From assembly GCA_030696345.1 (NCBI GenBank), contig JAUYSK010000016.1, positions 310,001-374,000 on the forward strand: a DNA stretch of 64,000 bases, written 5' to 3'. Positions 56,301 through 64,000 of this stretch are shown here, piece after piece (the first letter of the stretch is position 1; every line of letters begins with the position of its first letter). The notes beneath the pieces are model-generated. The model made no database searches, had not been told where the DNA came from, and worked only from the letters and a program-made list of their open reading frames with translations. This stretch comes from Azonexus sp. (lineage in GTDB: Bacteria > Pseudomonadota > Gammaproteobacteria > Burkholderiales > Rhodocyclaceae). The translations under genes were made by a program, and so were the position numbers.

Positions 56301-58621
56301 GATCGGGTTTCACGTGGAACGAAAATCGCCGCCAGCAGCAAGGCGAGGATGGCGCCCGGCCCGACCGTGGCACCGATCGCGTGCAATACCGGTACTTTCG
56401 ACAGGGCCAGCGTGCCGAAGCCGATGGCGGTGCTCAGGTTGGCGATCAGCATCGAAGCCAGGGTTTCGGGATCGAGCCGATGATTACTGGCGGCGCGGTC
56501 GAAGAACAGCGCGTAATTGGAGCCGACGGCGACGATCAGCAGCATGCCGATCAGGTGGAGCAGATGCAGGCGCTCGCCGATCAGGTGCAGGCCGGCAATG
56601 ACGATCAGGACGGCGAGAACCAGCGGCAGCATGACCATGAGCAGCCGCCGGCCGGAACGCATGGTGACGGCAAGCAGGGCGACGATGGCGAGCAGGCCGC
56701 CGAGCGAGAGCAGCATGGCTTCGTGCAGGTAATCGTTATAGAGCTTGTCGAACTCGGTCTTCATGTCGATGATCAGGGCGTCGGAACCAGCCAGTGCGGT
56801 GCGCAGCTCGGCGACGTCAATCGGCTGCTCGCCCGGGCGCAGCGGAAGCAACACGCTCCAGCCTGCCGGGTTTTGCATCAGCAGCGCATCGACGGCCAGC
56901 GCCAGGCTGGTTCCATTCAGTGTCTCGCGTTCGAGGGCCGGAGCTTGCCGGGCTTTTTCCAGGTCGGCGATGAACGCTTCCAGTTTTTTGTCGGAAAGCG
57001 GCGAGTCTTTCAGTGCCGCCTGAAGATTTGGCCGCAAATCCGCCGTCGTCGGCAGGCTGGCGCGGCGTGCATTCTGGCTGGCCTGGCTGGGCAGGAAACG
57101 GGCCGGACTGTCGTAGCCATCAATCTGCCCTTTGCTGACCAGAACATCGAGCCTGAGTGAGGTTTGTTCCGCTGCTTGCAGCGCCGCTTCACGATCAGTT
57201 GCCCTGATCACCACCAGAAAGCGGGAGTCCGGGGCGCCGATGTCGGCACGCAGCGCCATATCAACATCCTGATCGGCTTTGCTGACCGGGCTCAGCGCCG
57301 ACAGCTCGGGATTCCACAAATCTTCGCGGTCGATAAACAGGGTGACGGCGGCCGCCAGTGCCAGTGCCAGAATCGGCCAGCGCAGGCCATGGATGTGGTG
57401 GATGCCGCTCTCCAGCAGGCGGCCAAGCGGTGCCAGATCGCGCATCCGGATGTCGTTGCCGGTTAGTTGTGGTAGCAGGAAACGGGTGACGATGGCCGCC
57501 GTCAGTACGCCGGACAGCGAATACAGACCAAGTTGGGCGAGGCCGGGGAAGCCGGAAAAGACCAGCGCGCCGAAGCCGCAGACCGAGGTCAGAACGCCCA
57601 GCCGAACCGTCGGCCAGAAGCGTTCCCGCCAGTCGGCCAGCCCGTTGCGGCCTGACTGGACGAAATAATAGATGGAGTAGTCGACCGCTTCGCCGATCAA
57701 CGCCGAGCCGAAGCCGATGGTGATGCCGAACACGGTGCCATAGACCAGGCTGACCGCAACAACGCCGGCCAGCGCGCCCGAGACGACCGGGAGCAGGCCG
57801 AGCGTCAGCAGGCGGAAGGAGCGATAGACGAAGAACAGCATGCCGACGATGGCAAGGGTACTGATCAGTGACAGGCGGGTCACTTCGTCCTTGATCGTTG
57901 CCCGCGAATTGACGGCGAACAGGCCGGGGCCGGAAAGCTGCATTTTCGTTGAGGTCAGGCCGGTTGATGTGGCGCTGGCGGCAAACTGGCTGCGCAGCGC
58001 GTTGATGGCCGCTTCCTGAGCGTCGGTATCGGAGCCGAGTGCCCGGGTCTGCACCAGCAGCATGGCGCGTTCGCCATCGCGTGAGGCCCAGACACCCTCC
58101 GAGCTATTTGGCTGGCTGCCGGCGTTGAGGCGGGAAAGCAGCTCGACCAGTTCGCCGGTCGGGTCGCGCTGCAGCAAGGGCTTGAGCATCATGCCGGCCG
58201 GCGAGGCGAGCAGGTCGATGCTGTCGGAAATGGCGGTGCGCAATCCCGCAACGGTGAAACGTTCCGGCGTGATGGCCGGGCTGAGCAGGTAACGATGCTG
58301 GAACAGGAATTCGCGGTCGGCATTCTGGCTGATCGCTTCGCCGTTCTGAACCGAGACGAATTCGCTCATTTTTTCGAGTCGACTGCGCAAGTCGCGGGAC
58401 AGCGTCGCCCGTTGCTTTGCATCGCCGCCTTCGATGGCCAGCATCAGAAGACGCGTGACGGCGCCCTCCTTCAACTGGTCGACCAGCACTTGTTGCTCGG
58501 CGGTCGGATGCGCCGGCAGGAAGAAGGACATGTCGGCGGTGAAACGGCTGTTCCAGACGATGGCTGCCCCAGCCAGCATGGCCAGCAACCAGAGCAACAG
58601 GGAACGGCCGGCTCGACTCAT
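56297..58621 (-). CDS. MMPL/RND family exporter
   Basis: Inner-membrane transporter of 774 residues with two repeats of a large periplasmic loop and about six hydrophobic helices each, typical of MMPL proteins (LLWLLAMLAGAAIVWNSRF at the start, and IGFGSALIGEAVDYSIYYFV with its conserved Asp-Tyr pair in the first helical bundle). It is probably the polyene exporter, working with the LolA-like protein encoded upstream. A parS-like site is buried in its last codons (FVPRETRS). Confidence 0.93.
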   Translation of the reverse strand: MSRAGRSLLLWLLAMLAGAAIVWNSRFTADMSFFLPAHPTAEQQVLVDQLKEGAVTRLLMLAIEGGDAKQRATLSRDLRSRLEKMSEFVSVQNGEAISQNADREFLFQHRYLLSPAITPERFTVAGLRTAISDSIDLLASPAGMMLKPLLQRDPTGELVELLSRLNAGSQPNSSEGVWASRDGERAMLLVQTRALGSDTDAQEAAINALRSQFAASATSTGLTSTKMQLSGPGLFAVNSRATIKDEVTRLSLISTLAIVGMLFFVYRSFRLLTLGLLPVVSGALAGVVAVSLVYGTVFGITIGFGSALIGEAVDYSIYYFVQSGRNGLADWRERFWPTVRLGVLTSVCGFGALVFSGFPGLAQLGLYSLSGVLTAAIVTRFLLPQLTGNDIRMRDLAPLGRLLESGIHHIHGLRWPILALALAAAVTLFIDREDLWNPELSALSPVSKADQDVDMALRADIGAPDSRFLVVIRATDREAALQAAEQTSLRLDVLVSKGQIDGYDSPARFLPSQASQNARRASLPTTADLRPNLQAALKDSPLSDKKLEAFIADLEKARQAPALERETLNGTSLALAVDALLMQNPAGWSVLLPLRPGEQPIDVAELRTALAGSDALIIDMKTEFDKLYNDYLHEAMLLSLGGLLAIVALLAVTMRSGRRLLMVMLPLVLAVLIVIAGLHLIGERLHLLHLIGMLLIVAVGSNYALFFDRAASNHRLDPETLASMLIANLSTAIGFGTLALSKVPVLHAIGATVGPGAILALLLAAIFVPRETRS
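56306..56321. other. parS-like centromere site 5
   Basis: GGTTTCACGTGGAACG has the core CACGTG, a perfect left half (GTTTCAC) and one substitution in the right half. It sits in the C-terminal codons of the MMPL gene as VPRET, 22.6 kb to the right of dnaA. Confidence 0.72.
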
Positions 58622-59187
58622 TTGATCTCGACGGGCTCAATGCTCATCACGGAACGGTCGCCATCTGCCTGCAGGTATTCAATGCTGCGAATCTGATTCT
58701 TGCTGCCACTCACGGTGATGCGGACGACCAGAGCGGCGATTTTCGGCTCGCTGGGCAACAGGGTGAGCACCCACTTCTCTGTGGTTCCTGCCAAATGAAG
58801 AAAATAATTTTTCTCCAGCGCTGCACGGTTGCCGCTCAGCGTGCCACGGATGCTGTCGATGAAGGCCAGCGCTTCTGGCTGATTACTAAGATTGATACTC
58901 AGTTTCTGCTTCTCGCGCTCGATGCTGAGCATTTCTTTTTCGAGCAACAGGGTTTCGGGCTTTGGCGTCAGCGTCCGCTTTTCCAGGCGGTCTGGCGCGG
59001 TGTAGGTCATTTCACCGGTCGAGAGGACAGGCTTGTCGAGTAGCGAGATGTATTTTTTCTCGACGAACTTCGCCTTGCCACCCTTGTGTTTGGCCAGGTC
59101 GGCCATCAACTGGCCGACATCGAAAGCGGCGTAGCTCGGGAGCGCAAGCAAGGCGAGCAGTAGCCCGCCAATAAAACGGTTGATCAT
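58618..59187 (-). CDS. LolA-like outer-membrane lipoprotein carrier
   Basis: 189-residue periplasmic protein. The ATG at 59187 gives a clear signal peptide (INRFIGGLLLALLALPSYA) and an ATGA overlap with the acyltransferase gene. The rest follows the LolA-like pattern VEKKYISLLDKPVLSTGEMTY and is rich in beta strands. Aryl-polyene loci typically carry such a carrier to ferry the lipid-linked product to the outer membrane with the adjacent MMPL exporter. Confidence 0.9.
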   Translation of the reverse strand: MINRFIGGLLLALLALPSYAAFDVGQLMADLAKHKGGKAKFVEKKYISLLDKPVLSTGEMTYTAPDRLEKRTLTPKPETLLLEKEMLSIEREKQKLSINLSNQPEALAFIDSIRGTLSGNRAALEKNYFLHLAGTTEKWVLTLLPSEPKIAALVVRITVSGSKNQIRSIEYLQADGDRSVMSIEPVEIK

Positions 59188-60095
59188 TTTTTCTGCCAGA
59201 AATCGAAGAAATTGAACCAGTTGTAGGGTGCCAGTCGGCAAAAGTGGCTCAGGCGGTCAGCGTAACGTTGCTGCGCTGCGTAAATCTCGGCATCGCGCTC
59301 GCCCCGGGGTGTTTCGGAGAAGTCGGCCAGCGGTTCGAAATGAATCTGGTAACGATTGCTGCCGAGGTACAGCCCGGTCATGAAGTAGACCGGCCGGCGC
59401 AGCATGGCAGCCATGCGGAAAGGGCCCAGCGGAAACGGCGCCATTTCACCGAGAAATTCGCAGTCCACCGTAGCATCGTCCCCCAGGCTGCGGTCGGCCA
59501 GCATGCCGACGAGGTAGCCTTGATCCAGCCGGTCGCGGGCCTGCAGCATCGAATCCATCCGGCCGAGCGAGATGATGTCCTCGGTGGCTTTCGGGTTGAT
59601 CGCTTCGAGCGTCGCATTGATCTTGCGGGCGTTTTCTTCGTACATCAGGATCGCCACCTTGAGCCCCGCCCTGCCCCGGCCAAGCGCCCGCAATACTTCA
59701 AAACTGCCGAGATGGGCGCCAATCAGCAGCGCGCCCGGCTGCCTTTCCAGCGAGGCATGCAGTTCCTCGGCACCGATCACCTCGATGTCGAACAGGTTGA
59801 AACGGTCGTTGAGCAGGTAAATGCGGTCGTGGATGGTGCTGGCGAAGCTGAAGACATGGCGGAAGCCATCCGACCATTCAGCCCAGCGACCGAGGGCGCG
59901 CTGCAGGTAATCACGGCTGCAACGACGGGCTTTCGGTGCAAACAGCACGTAATAGGTGGCAATGCCGTAGAGAACGAGGCGACCGATGCCGCGCCCGAAG
60001 GTCAGCGAAATCCAGACCATCAGGCGGAGGATGGCCAGATTGCTTTTTTCCTGCTGCTTGAGCCACTCGCTTCCGGCGGGCTTTTCCTGGCTCAT
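59184..60095 (-). CDS. LpxL/HtrB-like acyltransferase
   Basis: 303-residue lauroyl-acyltransferase-like protein. The motif HLGSFE (HxxxxE) lies near residue 123, the hydrophobic segment near 40-55 should anchor it in the inner membrane, and RSLGDDATV is the family's conserved region. Substrate is probably the ACP-bound polyene rather than lipid A, by context. ATGA overlaps on both sides. Confidence 0.88.
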   Translation of the reverse strand: MSQEKPAGSEWLKQQEKSNLAILRLMVWISLTFGRGIGRLVLYGIATYYVLFAPKARRCSRDYLQRALGRWAEWSDGFRHVFSFASTIHDRIYLLNDRFNLFDIEVIGAEELHASLERQPGALLIGAHLGSFEVLRALGRGRAGLKVAILMYEENARKINATLEAINPKATEDIISLGRMDSMLQARDRLDQGYLVGMLADRSLGDDATVDCEFLGEMAPFPLGPFRMAAMLRRPVYFMTGLYLGSNRYQIHFEPLADFSETPRGERDAEIYAAQQRYADRLSHFCRLAPYNWFNFFDFWQKK

Positions 60096-60397
60096 GGGGC
60101 GGGCGGCGTCAGGCTGCCGCTGGCGATATCACGTTGGTCGGCCTGCACGCGAAAGGCAATGGCTCCGCTTGCCTTGGTTTCCAGCGTGAAAGTGAGCACT
60201 TCCCCCGGGGCGACCGGGCTGAAGAACTTGGCATTGCCGATCTGCCACTGCTTGACCGGGTGTTCGAGCATTTTTTCGGCGAACAGGATGGCGTGATCGA
60301 CGAGGACAACTCCGGGCACAATGGGGCGGCCGGGAAAGTGGCCGGCAAAGGCGGGATGGTCAGCGGGCACGACCCAGATGAATTCAGCGGCCGGCAT
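60092..60397 (-). CDS. 3-hydroxyacyl-ACP dehydratase, ApeI-like hot-dog protein
   Basis: 101-residue protein with the FabA/FabZ-like core HPAFAGHFPGRPIVPGVVLVD (split over residues 16-36). The ATG at 60397 lies 14 nt inside the ligase gene; a longer reading would overlap the ligase over 90 nt and adds no family sequence. Second dehydratase of the pathway besides the ApeP-like one. Its stop overlaps the acyltransferase start (ATGA). Confidence 0.87.
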   Translation of the reverse strand: MPAAEFIWVVPADHPAFAGHFPGRPIVPGVVLVDHAILFAEKMLEHPVKQWQIGNAKFFSPVAPGEVLTFTLETKASGAIAFRVQADQRDIASGSLTPPAP

Positions 60398-61727
60398 GTT
60401 CAAGCTTTTCGGCGTACAGCGCCTGCAACTCGTTGCGTGGCAGCTTGCCGGTACTGTTGCGTGGCAATTTAGCAACAAAAAACAGCGGTCTGGGCAGGAA
60501 TAGCGGCTCGATACGGTCCCGTAGCGCGGTCAGTAATTCCCGGCTGTTCAGCCCGGGTGCGACGACAAAGGCGCAAAGCCGCGTTATGCCCTCCGGCGAA
60601 TTGTCGTCGGGCAAGAAAAAAGCGGCATCAATGACACCCGGAATGGCGGTGATCTGATGGTTCAGATAAGCGATTGACGTCCGCTTGCCGGCGATATTGA
60701 CCAGGTCGGCATGGCGTCCATGCAGCAGGAAGTGATTGTCAGGTAACAGTTCGAGGACATCGGACAGCGTTATCTCGCCCTCGACATGCGCCCCGCTGGC
60801 CGTGGTGTAAGCATCCTCCTGCGTCAACCGGACTCCTGGCAACAGATGCCAGGCTGCGCCGGTTGTTGGCTGGCGGGTGGCAATCTGGCCGGTTTCGGTG
60901 CTGCCGAAAATTTCAATCAGCGGAGCCTGAAAACGGCTTTCGGCACGCGTTGCGAGGTCGATCGAAAGTGGAGCGGTGGCCGATAGCAACAGATCGACTT
61001 TCGGCAGTTCGATCTCGGCAGCGAGCAGGGCGCCGAGATGATAGGGCGTGGTCACGAGCAGGCGCGGTTGCGGCACGGCGTTCAGGGTGGCTACGATGTC
61101 CTGCGGATAGAAGGGCTTGCCGGACCAGAACGGTGCAGCGCCATGCAGAGCCAGCAGGAAAGTCGATTCGAAACCGAAGGCATGCTGGACCGGCACCGTA
61201 CCGACGATGACGTGCGGCCGGTCGGTCAGGCCCAGACGTTCGGCTTCAGCCTGGCCACTCATTACCAATTGGTCCCAGCGCTTGAAATGCGGCATGGGTG
61301 TGCCCGTCGAGCCGGAGGTGAACAGGCAGGCGGCAACGTGATCGGCGGCAATTTCAGGAACGGCCTGCACGGCGTTCGCATCGACATCGCTCAGATCGGG
61401 AAAATCGAGGCGCAGCAGGTCAAGGCTGTCGAACTCGTCATCACACAGGCACCAGACATCAGGGCTTTGCTGCCGGATATTCCGCAAGGTTTCCGCCGAT
61501 TGCGACGATGGCTGCAGGCTGGTTTTGCCGGTGAGCAGTCCGGCAACAAAACCCAGCGCGAATCGATAGCGATCCTGGCAGACGTTGAGCAAACTTTGTC
61601 CGGCCGGCATCAGCTTGGCCAGCGCCCTGGCTTCGGCGAGAAACTGGCGAACCTTGACCGGCCCGGAGGGGCGCCAGGCAAAAATGTCGTCGAGACTGCT
61701 GTGCCCGAGCAGCGGCATCTTGTTCAT
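60384..61727 (-). CDS. AMP-dependent acyl/aryl-CoA (ACP) ligase
   Basis: 447-residue adenylate-forming enzyme. The phosphate loop is LFTSGSTGTPMPHFKRW (about residues 155-171), EIFGSTETGQIATR is the A5 region, GRHADLVNIAGKRTS the A8 hinge, and the catalytic lysine is in NSTGKLPRNEL near the end. It lacks any attached carrier domain. In the pathway it would activate hydroxybenzoate and load it on ACP, as the equivalent enzyme does in xanthomonadin and aryl-polyene pathways. Confidence 0.9.
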   Translation of the reverse strand: MNKMPLLGHSSLDDIFAWRPSGPVKVRQFLAEARALAKLMPAGQSLLNVCQDRYRFALGFVAGLLTGKTSLQPSSQSAETLRNIRQQSPDVWCLCDDEFDSLDLLRLDFPDLSDVDANAVQAVPEIAADHVAACLFTSGSTGTPMPHFKRWDQLVMSGQAEAERLGLTDRPHVIVGTVPVQHAFGFESTFLLALHGAAPFWSGKPFYPQDIVATLNAVPQPRLLVTTPYHLGALLAAEIELPKVDLLLSATAPLSIDLATRAESRFQAPLIEIFGSTETGQIATRQPTTGAAWHLLPGVRLTQEDAYTTASGAHVEGEITLSDVLELLPDNHFLLHGRHADLVNIAGKRTSIAYLNHQITAIPGVIDAAFFLPDDNSPEGITRLCAFVVAPGLNSRELLTALRDRIEPLFLPRPLFFVAKLPRNSTGKLPRNELQALYAEKLEHAGR

Positions 61728-62398
61728 GACTGCTTGGGCAGCGTCTCGCTGCGTTTAAGCGCCGACGACGCGCGATAGGCACGAATGGTGTCAGCGACGC
61801 TGGAGCGGTCTCCCGGTGGCAGTATGTAGTAACGACAGAGGTGTTCAATAACGAACATCAGCCCGAGCAGCGGGGTGCTGAGCAGGTTGGCGAAGATCGA
61901 CCAGGCCGCGGGGGAAGCCAGCCAGAAGAGCGCAGTCGATACCAGCGCATTGGCGACGAAAAATATGCTCCAGGCAATGGTGACCTGGCGGGTGTAGCGT
62001 GTTTTGGCTGAAGAAATAACCCCGCCATGCGCCAATTTGGCAAACTGGGTAACCAATGCTTCGTGATTACCAAACAGGGTGCGTCCGAACAGCGCGGCGA
62101 GGGCCAGATTGGTGCCGAGATGCTGGACGTAAAAGAGTTTGGCGACATTCTGGCGCAGCTCGGGCCAGAACCAGGCGAGCACCCCAACTACGGCAAGGCC
62201 GCCGACGGCGATCCACAAAGGATTGCCAACCCGCCAGAGCAGGATGACAGCCAGGGCGAGGAACGGGGCCATCGCCAGGGCGACGGAAACGTCTGGATTG
62301 CCATTCCCGGAACTACCCTGGTGCGCCAGTACTGCCCAGGCCACCAACAGGGCGACCAGGGCGAGGCCGCGCAACAGAATGGCCGGCGCAGGAATCAT
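61724..62398 (-). CDS. COG4648-like membrane protein
   Basis: 224-residue protein with about five hydrophobic helices (for instance GLALVALLVAWAVLA, MAPFLALAVILLW and FANLLSTPLLGLMFVIEHLCRYYIL). No catalytic motif. The family is a regular partner of aryl-polyene loci, but its role is unknown; it may help bring together membrane-bound enzymes or carry product. Overlaps ACP and ligase genes by 4 nt each. Confidence 0.86.
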   Translation of the reverse strand: MIPAPAILLRGLALVALLVAWAVLAHQGSSGNGNPDVSVALAMAPFLALAVILLWRVGNPLWIAVGGLAVVGVLAWFWPELRQNVAKLFYVQHLGTNLALAALFGRTLFGNHEALVTQFAKLAHGGVISSAKTRYTRQVTIAWSIFFVANALVSTALFWLASPAAWSIFANLLSTPLLGLMFVIEHLCRYYILPPGDRSSVADTIRAYRASSALKRSETLPKQS

Positions 62399-62679
62399 TT
62401 TGTCCTTTGGCTGGCGACGTAAGTGGTCAGTGCGCGCAGCGAGGAGAAAATCCGCAGGTTGTCCTCGTTATCGGAGCGCAGCTGAAAACCGTAGCGCTTC
62501 GAGATGACCAGGGCGATTTCCAGTACGTCGATCGAATCGAGGCCCAGACCATCGCCAAAAAGCGGTGCATCGGCTTCAATTTCGCCGGGCGTTACATCCA
62601 GATTGAGTGCCGAAACGATCAGTTCGGCGATTTCTGGGAGCAGAGCCTCAACAGCTTCCGGGGTGATTTCTTCAGACAT
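62395..62679 (-). CDS. Acyl carrier protein
   Basis: 94-residue carrier with the phosphopantetheine site GLGLDSIDVLEIAL (Ser49). Acidic, four-helix pattern as in ACPs. It carries the growing polyene. No second ACP is visible within the window; aryl-polyene loci often have two, so another may be outside. Confidence 0.94.
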   Translation of the reverse strand: MSEEITPEAVEALLPEIAELIVSALNLDVTPGEIEADAPLFGDGLGLDSIDVLEIALVISKRYGFQLRSDNEDNLRIFSSLRALTTYVASQRTK

Positions 62680-62700
62680 GGCAGGGTTTCCGTGGATGGA

Positions 62701-63948
62701 TTAGCTGAGGGCGCGGAACGCGAGTACCGCGTTGCTGCCGCCAAAGGCAAACGAATTTGATAATGCCGCCCGCAATGGCTGGCGGTGTCGGGCGGTAGTG
62801 ACATGATCAACACCGGCACAGGCCGGATCGAGTTCAACAAGATGCGCCGTCGGCGGAATGGCCTGTTCGCGTAAGGCCAGCACGGTGACGATTGCCTCGA
62901 TTGCCCCGGCTGCGCCGAGCTGGTGGCCGTGCATGGATTTGGTCCCGCTGACCGGCAAACAGGTGGAGCGCTCGCCGAAGACCACTTTCAGTGCAGCGAT
63001 TTCGACCGGATCGCCCTCGGCAGTCGCGGTACCGTGGGCATTGACGTAACCGATGTCGTCGGTGGTCAGGCCAGCATCGGCCAGCGCCAAATTCAGCGCC
63101 CTGACCTGGCCGGCAACCTCGGGTCGGACCAGATGGCTGTGATCGCAACTGGTGCCATAACCGACCATTTCGGCGTGGATTCTGGCGCCACGGGCGATGG
63201 CATGCTCCCAGTCCTCAAGAACCAGCGCCGCCCCGCCCTCGCCCAGCACCAGCCCGGTACGGTTGGCGCTATAGGGCCGGCAGGCCTGGGGTGAAGTGAC
63301 CTCGTCACCGCTGGCCATGACGCGCAAGGCTTCCCAGGCACGGGCAACACCGTATGCCTGCGGCGCGTCCGAGCCACCCGTCAACATGACCGGGGCCTCG
63401 CCGCTGCGCACACGACGGAAAGCTTCGCCGATGGCGATGGCAGAAGAGGCACAGGCGACGGTATGGCTCATGCTGACGCCGCCCAGTCCAAGCTGGATGG
63501 ATATATGCGCGTTGGCGGCATTGTTCATGCCGAGAATGACGGAAAGCGGGGAAACCCGTTCGCGCCCTTTCTGCCACAGTTCCTTGTAGCCCTTTTCGTA
63601 GGCCAGCGTACCGCCCAGTGCTGTACCCCAGGCCACACCCCAGTTTTCACGATCTTCGGCCGGTTGACCGCGGGACAGTCCGGCGTCTTCCCAGGCGTTG
63701 AAGGCGGCCGCAGTGCCCAGCTGGGCGAAACGATCCATGGTTCCTGCCAACGGTCGGCCAAGAGAAGTGTTGGCATCGAACGCAGTACAGCTGACAAAAG
63801 GAATCGCCAGCGGACGGGGAATGTCATCGGTACGCAGAAAGCGGACGGCCGATTCACCGGCCAGCAAATGCGCAAAGAAATCGGATAAATCGCCGCCGTA
63901 GGGGCTGATCAGACCCAGCCCGGTAATGGCAACCCGACGCTGGCCCAT
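62701..63948 (-). CDS. 3-oxoacyl-ACP synthase (second ketosynthase)
   Basis: 415-residue condensing enzyme with a complete triad: Cys166 in HTVACASSA, His305 in NAHGTATA and His342 in SMHGHQLGAAG. The FabF-like fold differs in detail from the KS at 51732-52952 (for example TVACASS instead of STACSSS), suggesting a role in starter condensation or a distinct chain stage. It is 21 bp upstream of ACP. Confidence 0.94.
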   Translation of the reverse strand: MGQRRVAITGLGLISPYGGDLSDFFAHLLAGESAVRFLRTDDIPRPLAIPFVSCTAFDANTSLGRPLAGTMDRFAQLGTAAAFNAWEDAGLSRGQPAEDRENWGVAWGTALGGTLAYEKGYKELWQKGRERVSPLSVILGMNNAANAHISIQLGLGGVSMSHTVACASSAIAIGEAFRRVRSGEAPVMLTGGSDAPQAYGVARAWEALRVMASGDEVTSPQACRPYSANRTGLVLGEGGAALVLEDWEHAIARGARIHAEMVGYGTSCDHSHLVRPEVAGQVRALNLALADAGLTTDDIGYVNAHGTATAEGDPVEIAALKVVFGERSTCLPVSGTKSMHGHQLGAAGAIEAIVTVLALREQAIPPTAHLVELDPACAGVDHVTTARHRQPLRAALSNSFAFGGSNAVLAFRALS

Positions 63949-63951
63949 ACT

Positions 63952-64000
63952 TCAGCCCTGTTCGCTGCGCAGCCGGTCCATCAGCGCTGCCATTTCGCCG
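63952..64000 (-). CDS. Partial gene at right edge (C-terminal end only)
   Basis: Only 15 C-terminal residues (GEMAALMDRLRSEQG) and a TGA at 63954-63952 are visible, 3 bp before the ketosynthase ATG. By position it belongs to the same operon. The residue pattern is a helical C-terminus; the family cannot be named. Confidence 0.6.
   Translation of the reverse strand, partial: GEMAALMDRLRSEQG

Overview
This 64-kb window surrounds the chromosomal replication origin of a GC-rich betaproteobacterium. The core order gyrB-dnaN-dnaA (minus) / rpmH-rnpA-yidD-yidC-mnmE (plus), the ntrY-DUF4390-rsmB-fmt-def-LysM-dprA string and the style of the proteins suggest a Rhodocyclales member, plausibly Dechloromonas-like. 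The family assignment is inference from gene content; no database search was possible. Five copies of a parS-like 16-mer are scattered over 52 kb on both sides of dnaA, as expected for an origin domain. No parA or parB lies in the window.

Layout. (1) 1-11.0 kb, housekeeping: ntrY (cut by the window edge), a DUF4390 protein and rsmB on minus; an S1/P1 nuclease and speD on plus; fmt-def on minus; a LysM protein, dprA and topB on plus. (2) 11.1-18.2 kb, minus: a tightly overlapping five-gene operon coding for a RACo-like [2Fe-2S] corrinoid activator, a corrinoid protein, a UroD-like methyltransferase, a DUF1638 protein and a large hybrid histidine kinase. This is the least expected metabolic module here. 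(3) 18.4-22.2 kb: rsuA-oxyR, an SRPBCC protein and an ABC-F ATPase. (4) 22.4-27.9 kb, plus: an orphan response regulator, then gshA-gshB-apbE, a 52-residue membrane protein and a SIR2 protein. (5) 27.9-37.9 kb: dtd, then the origin core, with three intergenic regions carrying DnaA-box-like sequences (dnaN/dnaA, dnaA/rpmH and downstream of mnmE). (6) 37.9-49.8 kb, plus: a TSUP transporter, a B12-type radical SAM protein, a lipoprotein, a halogenase-like flavoprotein, a chorismatase, a MipA/OmpV protein, an acyltransferase, a GT2 glycosyltransferase, a CPA2 antiporter and a second hybrid histidine kinase. (7) 49.8-64 kb, minus: a polyketide-like fatty-acid-type operon of at least sixteen genes with two complete ketosynthases, a chain-length-factor-like protein, two hot-dog dehydratases, FabG, ACP, AMP ligase, LPLAT, LolA-like carrier, MMPL exporter, methyltransferase, deacetylase and lipoprotein.

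Regions 6 and 7 converge at about 49.76 kb. Together they look like one aryl-polyene (xanthomonadin-type) pigment locus. The chorismatase would make a hydroxybenzoate starter, the AMP ligase and ACP would load it, the KS/KR/DH set would build the polyene, and acyltransferases, LolA and MMPL would move it to the outer membrane. The halogenase-like flavoprotein and the methyltransferase suggest tailoring. Nearly every junction in region 7 and in the corrinoid operon is a 4-nt start/stop overlap, indicating translational coupling. The last minus-strand gene at the right edge is cut off, so the locus continues beyond the window.
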